Of a DNA stretch of 9,888 nt, positions 6,880 through 9,888 are shown one piece after another. The DNA comes from an uncultured Acetobacter sp. (GTDB lineage Bacteria > Pseudomonadota > Alphaproteobacteria > Acetobacterales > Acetobacteraceae), in NCBI GenBank assembly GCA_937900755.1, contig CALCDN010000234.1, positions 1 to 9,888 of the forward strand, read 5' to 3'. Numbering within the stretch: the first letter of the stretch is position 1; each line of letters starts with the position of its first letter. The notes below the pieces were generated by a model. That model was given only the letters and a program-made list of their open reading frames with translations. It did no database searches and was not told where the DNA came from. Made by a program: the position numbers and the translations under genes.

Positions 6880-6934
6880 CCTCTTTAGCGCGTTTCTTTT
6901 ACCTCGCCGCAAGCCGGCCTAACAAATCACGAGG
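6880..6934 (-). promoter_or_regulatory. SAM-II riboswitch aptamer of metZ
   Basis: On the minus strand the segment carries the conserved SAM-II (metA motif) landmarks in order. The 5' arm of P1, CCTCG (6930-6934), is followed by TGATTTG, the loop core CCGGCTTGCGGC, the 3' arm CGAGG (6902-6906), TAAA, and the 3' pseudoknot strand CGCTAAAGAGG ending at 6880. P1 has five perfect pairs. SAM-II RNAs bind S-adenosylmethionine in a pseudoknot and, when bound, hide the AAAGAGG Shine-Dalgarno-like tail; they are typical of alphaproteobacterial methionine genes. Here the tail is 133 nt before the metZ ATG, so the usual direct occlusion model does not fit simply. Confidence 0.9.
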
Positions 6935-7003
6935 GAAGGTCTCCGGGCAGAAACATTCTGTTTTCTGGTTAGTCCTGCTCCATATCATTCGTCAAGAATG
7001 TAT

Positions 7004-7032
7004 TTTATCCGCAGAACACGCACATTCCACAA
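7004..7032 (-). promoter_or_regulatory. Possible promoter of the riboswitch-metZ unit
   Basis: TTGTGG and GATAAA on the minus strand are 17 bases apart and would start a transcript about 60 nt before the aptamer. A second option is TTGACG at 6990-6995, a good -35 element, but its best-spaced -10 (TAACCA at 6966-6971) is poor. The 5-bp inverted repeat CATTC/GAATG (6986-7000) surrounds that TTGAC. The choice cannot be made by eye. Confidence 0.3.
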
Positions 7033-7053
7033 TCCTGATCTGTGGTTATTGCG

Positions 7054-8037
7054 TTATAACAATGCTTGCAGCAGGGGAACAAACGGCAGGTCCGCTGCTG
7101 GCATGGCGTAGTTGCGCAGGTCGGCTGGTGCGACCCATGCCAGTTTCTGCCCTTCACGCGGGGTGGGCGTGCCAAGCCAGCGGCGGCAGATATACAGCGG
7201 CATCAGCAGGTCAAAGCCCGGATAGGCGTGCGAGGCAAATGTAAACGGGGCCAGGCATGCGCGCGACATGTCCAGCCCCAGTTCCTCATGCAGTTCGCGC
7301 GCAAGGGCGGCCTCTGGCGTTTCCCCCGCCTCCACCTTGCCGCCGGGGAATTCCCACAGGCCGGCCATGCTTTTGCCCTCCGGCCTGCGGGCAAGCAGAA
7401 TATGGCCCTGTGCATCTATCAGGGCGGCAGCGCAGACCAGCACCAGCCTGCGTGGGGCCTGCTGGGGGGTGGGGGCAGTGCTCATGTCCAGATCAGTCCG
7501 GTTGGCTTCCATCATGGCGACAGGCAGTTCCGTGCCGCGTGCGGTAAACATCTGCCTGTCGGTGCCGCAATGGCGGAAGCCTGCGTGTTCAAGCACACGA
7601 ATGGAGGCGGGGTTGTCCTGTGCCGCCGTTGCGCGCAGGGCGGTAATGTCCAGGTGCGCCAGCGCCCAGCGCGTCATGCGGGTGGTGGCATGGCTGGCAA
7701 TGCCCTGCCCCCAGTAGGGGCGGCCAACCCAGTAGCCCAGTATGCCCACGCGGCCCACCTGCGGCAGGGTGTGAATACGCACCCCGATACAGCCCAGAAA
7801 AGCCCCATCAGGCGTGGTTATGGCAAAATGGTAGCCTTCGCCGCGCGCATGCATCTGGCAGGTGGAGGCAATCCAGCTATCCGCAAGCTCGCGTGGGTAG
7901 GGGAAGGGCAGGCGGCTGAGCATGCGCACCACCTCCCAGTCATTGACAAGGTGGTGCAGGGTTGTTGCATCATCCGGGTGGAGCGGGCGCAGGCGGCATG
8001 GACCTGCATCCAGTAACAAAGGTCCGGTATCAGGCAT
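7054..8037 (-). CDS. Bifunctional GNAT acetyltransferase / Nudix (MutT-like) hydrolase fusion
   Basis: A single 327-residue frame joins two domains. Residues 12-180 are a RimJ-like GNAT domain with RLRPLHPDD (15-23), the acetyl-CoA loop GRPYWGQGIASHA (105-117) and NPASIRVLEHAGF (142-154). Residues 197-327 are a Nudix domain with a complete Nudix box at 233-255 (consensus G-x5-E-x7-REUxEExGU; visible RELHEELGL). WEFPGGK just before it and the compact C-terminal half resemble MutT, which hydrolyses oxidised dGTP. The acetylation substrate is unknown. The linker has an in-frame ATG (Met185), so separate translation of the Nudix half is possible, but no stop or clear ribosome binding site separates them. 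The start overlaps the 3' end of the Rieske gene by eight bases (ATGCCTGA), implying coupling. A 5-bp CCACA/TGTGG repeat at 7027-7045 follows the stop, without a T tract. Confidence 0.9.
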   Translation of the reverse strand: MPDTGPLLLDAGPCRLRPLHPDDATTLHHLVNDWEVVRMLSRLPFPYPRELADSWIASTCQMHARGEGYHFAITTPDGAFLGCIGVRIHTLPQVGRVGILGYWVGRPYWGQGIASHATTRMTRWALAHLDITALRATAAQDNPASIRVLEHAGFRHCGTDRQMFTARGTELPVAMMEANRTDLDMSTAPTPQQAPRRLVLVCAAALIDAQGHILLARRPEGKSMAGLWEFPGGKVEAGETPEAALARELHEELGLDMSRACLAPFTFASHAYPGFDLLMPLYICRRWLGTPTPREGQKLAWVAPADLRNYAMPAADLPFVPLLQALL

Positions 8038-9136
8038 GAGACTCGCTGGCAGGGGGGATGCCGCACGTGACCAGCATGGCTCTTAGCGCGTTGATAACGG
8101 GAAAGACCTCCACATTGTGGTCTCCCCCCAGTTCGCGCCATGCATTTTGTTCAAGTTCCACAATCTCGCGGTCCTCGGCAAAAATCCGCTCGGTAAAGGC
8201 CACAAGCAGCGGCCAGGCCATATCCAGAACACCGGGAATTTTGGGCCGCTTGACCGAGAGCAGGCCAAAGGTCCGGTTGGTCATCTCATCAGCACTCTGG
8301 GGCGTGTAGACAATCCACAGGTCCATGACCGGGTCTTCTTCCCCGGTCTGGATGCGCAGGGTCTGGTAGGGGTATTCGGTGTGGATGGTCATGACATCGC
8401 GGTGCTGGAATTTTGCCGACACGTCGCGCCGTTCACCAAAAATCAGCGCCTCGCCAAAGGGTTGCTTGCCACCTGTACGCGCAAAGCTGTAGCGGGCCTC
8501 CACCAGGCCGGGCTCGCGCCTTTGGCCCAGAAAGCGGGGCTTCATCTGCCCCATCTGCTTGGAGTGCATGAACTGGTGGTTCATATCCATCAGGTTTTCA
8601 TGCATGAAGCTGTAATGGCAGCCAACCTTGCGGCCAAAATAGCGGGTTTTGTAGGCGGGGTTGTCCGCCTTGGCCAGGTGGGGGGCCAGTGGCACGCCCG
8701 GCGCCTTGTCCGGGTCGCCAGGGAAGACAAAGATCATGCCGTTCTGCTCACGGCAGGGGAAGGTGCGCACGCCGTTGGGCAGCTTGCCCTTGCCCAGGTA
8801 AGGCACATCAATACACCGGCCCGAGCGGCCATAGGCCCAGCCGTGGTAGCAGCATTTGACCGAACTGCCCGCCACAACGCCCTTGCTCAGCGGCACCTGC
8901 CTGTGTGCGCAGCGGTCTTCGAGCGCAAAAATGGGGCCGTCCACCGGGCGCACCAGCGCTATGGGCATGCCCGCGTACCGCGTGCCTATGGTTTTGCCGG
9001 GTTTGAGTTCGCGCGACCATGCAACCGGGTACCAGTAGTCCGGGTTGGAGCGGACCCTGCGTATGTCCGTTGTGTTCGAGCGTGTCTCGGTATCAAAGGA
9101 CGTATCGTCAGAAATGGGCGGTACTGTCTGGTTCAT
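8030..9136 (-). CDS. Rieske [2Fe-2S] non-heme iron oxygenase, alpha subunit type
   Basis: The 368-residue protein has the two-domain layout of Rieske oxygenases. The N-terminal Rieske domain binds a [2Fe-2S] cluster through Cys76 and His78 (DRCAHR) and Cys95 and His98 (CCYHGWAYG), spaced C-x-H-x16-C-x2-H. The catalytic domain has the mononuclear-iron motif ENLMDMNHQFMH, with candidate ligands His187, His191 and a downstream acidic residue; Asp184 would be the bridging Asp. The two histidines are separated by three residues, where four is usual. Size fits single-component-oxygenase alpha subunits of the VanA/KshA/PAO type. No ferredoxin reductase gene is adjacent, so electrons must come from a distant partner. 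The substrate is unknown; aromatic, sterol- or hopanoid-like and N- or O-demethylation roles are all open. GAGG five bases upstream supports the ATG at 9136. The 3' end overlaps the GNAT-Nudix gene. Confidence 0.9.
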   Translation of the reverse strand: MNQTVPPISDDTSFDTETRSNTTDIRRVRSNPDYWYPVAWSRELKPGKTIGTRYAGMPIALVRPVDGPIFALEDRCAHRQVPLSKGVVAGSSVKCCYHGWAYGRSGRCIDVPYLGKGKLPNGVRTFPCREQNGMIFVFPGDPDKAPGVPLAPHLAKADNPAYKTRYFGRKVGCHYSFMHENLMDMNHQFMHSKQMGQMKPRFLGQRREPGLVEARYSFARTGGKQPFGEALIFGERRDVSAKFQHRDVMTIHTEYPYQTLRIQTGEEDPVMDLWIVYTPQSADEMTNRTFGLLSVKRPKIPGVLDMAWPLLVAFTERIFAEDREIVELEQNAWRELGGDHNVEVFPVINALRAMLVTCGIPPASESHA

Positions 9137-9150
9137 GTCGCCTCGAATCA

Positions 9151-9182
9151 GGGGGACCCCCGCGGCATCTGGCCGATGCCGC
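9151..9182 (-). repeat. Strong hairpin plus G/C palindrome in the Rieske gene leader
   Basis: Perfect 8-bp arms GCGGCATC and GATGCCGC with a five-base loop lie at 9162-9182. Directly beside them GGGGG and CCCCC flank a single base (9151-9161). On the minus strand the hairpin comes first, then the G/C palindrome, then the GAGG ribosome binding site of the Rieske gene. There is no T tract. It may terminate DUF815 transcription, protect a processed end or control Rieske translation. The rest of the 113-bp gap (9137-9249) shows no clear promoter. Confidence 0.6.
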
Positions 9183-9249
9183 TACTTGCGAACGCTATCT
9201 CAACTCATAGCCCCGTGCGATGCAAGACCATAGGGGCAGGTTTGACAAA

Positions 9250-9888
9250 TTAATGCGCGGCCAGTTCGGCGGTCAGGGCTTCCACAAACTGGTACGCCAC
9301 ACGGCCGGAGCGGCTGCCACGGGTAATGGCCCATTCATTGGCGCGGGCGAGCAGCACGTCCTGGGCAATGGGCAGGTTACGCGTGTGGGCGTAGGTCTTG
9401 ACCATGTCGGTATAGGTATCCTGTTCGCAGGCATGGAAGCCAAGCCACAGGCCGAACCGGTCGGAGAGGGAGACTTTTTCCTCCGTGGCTTCGGAGGGGT
9501 TGATGGCGGTTGCGCGTTCGTTCTCGATCATGTCGCGCGGCATCAGGTGGCGGCGGTTGGACGTGGCGTAGAACAGGACATTCTCCGGCCGTCCGGCAAT
9601 GCCGCCATCGAGCACGGATTTGAGGGCCTTGTAGTCCCGGTCCTCCTTTTCAAACGACAGGTCATCGCAGAACAGGATGAACCGGCGGGAATTCGCGCGC
9701 AGCAGGCTGAGCAGGAGTGGCAGGCTTGTCAGGTCCTCGCGCTGGATTTCTATCAGCGCGATAAGCCCCGCACCCGGGGCACAAGGTTTGCCATCCACCA
9801 TATTGACCAGTGCATGGGCGCCCTTGACAAGGGATGACTTGCCCATGCCGCGCGCGCCCCACAGCATGGCGTTGTTGGCGGGCAGGCC
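9250..9888 (-). CDS. DUF815 family AAA+ ATPase, 5' truncated
   Basis: The frame runs off the right edge; the ATG at 9867 is internal, since PANNA in front of MLWGARGMGKSS is conserved in the family (the consensus reads about RPANNVLLWG). About 212 codons are visible of a family length near 290. The P-loop GARGMGKSS and Walker B FILFCDDLSFE are intact. The segments YKALKSVLDGG, YATSNRRHLMP and LSDRFGLWLGF are hallmark DUF815 (PF05673) sequence, the last including a candidate arginine finger. The protein is a cytoplasmic ATP-binding protein of unknown biological role found widely in proteobacteria. It is followed on the same strand by the Rieske gene after 113 bp that contain a strong hairpin, so the two are probably separate units. 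Confidence 0.93.
   Translation of the reverse strand, partial: GLPANNAMLWGARGMGKSSLVKGAHALVNMVDGKPCAPGAGLIALIEIQREDLTSLPLLLSLLRANSRRFILFCDDLSFEKEDRDYKALKSVLDGGIAGRPENVLFYATSNRRHLMPRDMIENERATAINPSEATEEKVSLSDRFGLWLGFHACEQDTYTDMVKTYAHTRNLPIAQDVLLARANEWAITRGSRSGRVAYQFVEALTAELAAH

Noticed and set aside
7066..9253. Two long plus-strand frames (7066-8016 and 8117-9253) opposite the GNAT-Nudix and Rieske genes
   Set aside because: They mirror well-supported genes and show no motifs of their own.

Overview
The window looks like chromosomal DNA from a GC-rich alphaproteobacterium, most likely an acetic acid bacterium (Acetobacteraceae, perhaps Komagataeibacter or a relative). This rests on the OprB-type sugar porin, an alphaproteobacterial SAM-II riboswitch on metZ, a GNAT-Nudix fusion and overall protein resemblance. 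The genus is an inference. No insertion sequence, phage gene, tRNA, rRNA or CRISPR array is visible. Nine genes or gene fragments are supported, plus one riboswitch.

Layout from left to right: (1) the C-terminal part of an SMC-like, coiled-coil ATPase (+), cut by the left edge; (2) an OprB carbohydrate porin (-), whose stop codon abuts that of the ATPase; (3) a divergent intergenic region of about 210 bp with short inverted repeats; (4) moaB and a DJ-1/PfpI protein (+), overlapping by 8 bp; (5) folE preceded by apaG (-), convergent with the DJ-1 gene; (6) a 216-bp gap with a long imperfect hairpin just past metZ; (7) metZ (-) with a SAM-II riboswitch in its leader; (8) a Rieske oxygenase and a GNAT-Nudix fusion (-), overlapping by 8 bp; (9) a DUF815 AAA+ ATPase (-), cut by the right edge.

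Most of the window is housekeeping metabolism: methionine synthesis (metZ under S-adenosylmethionine control), pterin and folate precursor synthesis (folE), molybdenum cofactor synthesis (moaB), carbonyl or stress protection (DJ-1 family) and nucleotide-pool cleaning (Nudix domain). The Rieske oxygenase has no recognisable substrate and no reductase gene beside it.

The most interesting part is the metZ leader. The SAM-II aptamer ends 133 nt before the metZ start, although this class normally sits directly at the ribosome binding site. The spacer carries a near-perfect complement of the aptamer core, and an open frame runs from next to the aptamer's Shine-Dalgarno-like tail to an ATGA overlap with metZ. 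metZ itself has only a weak ribosome binding site. Together these suggest an unusual expression platform. That reading is inference from sequence.
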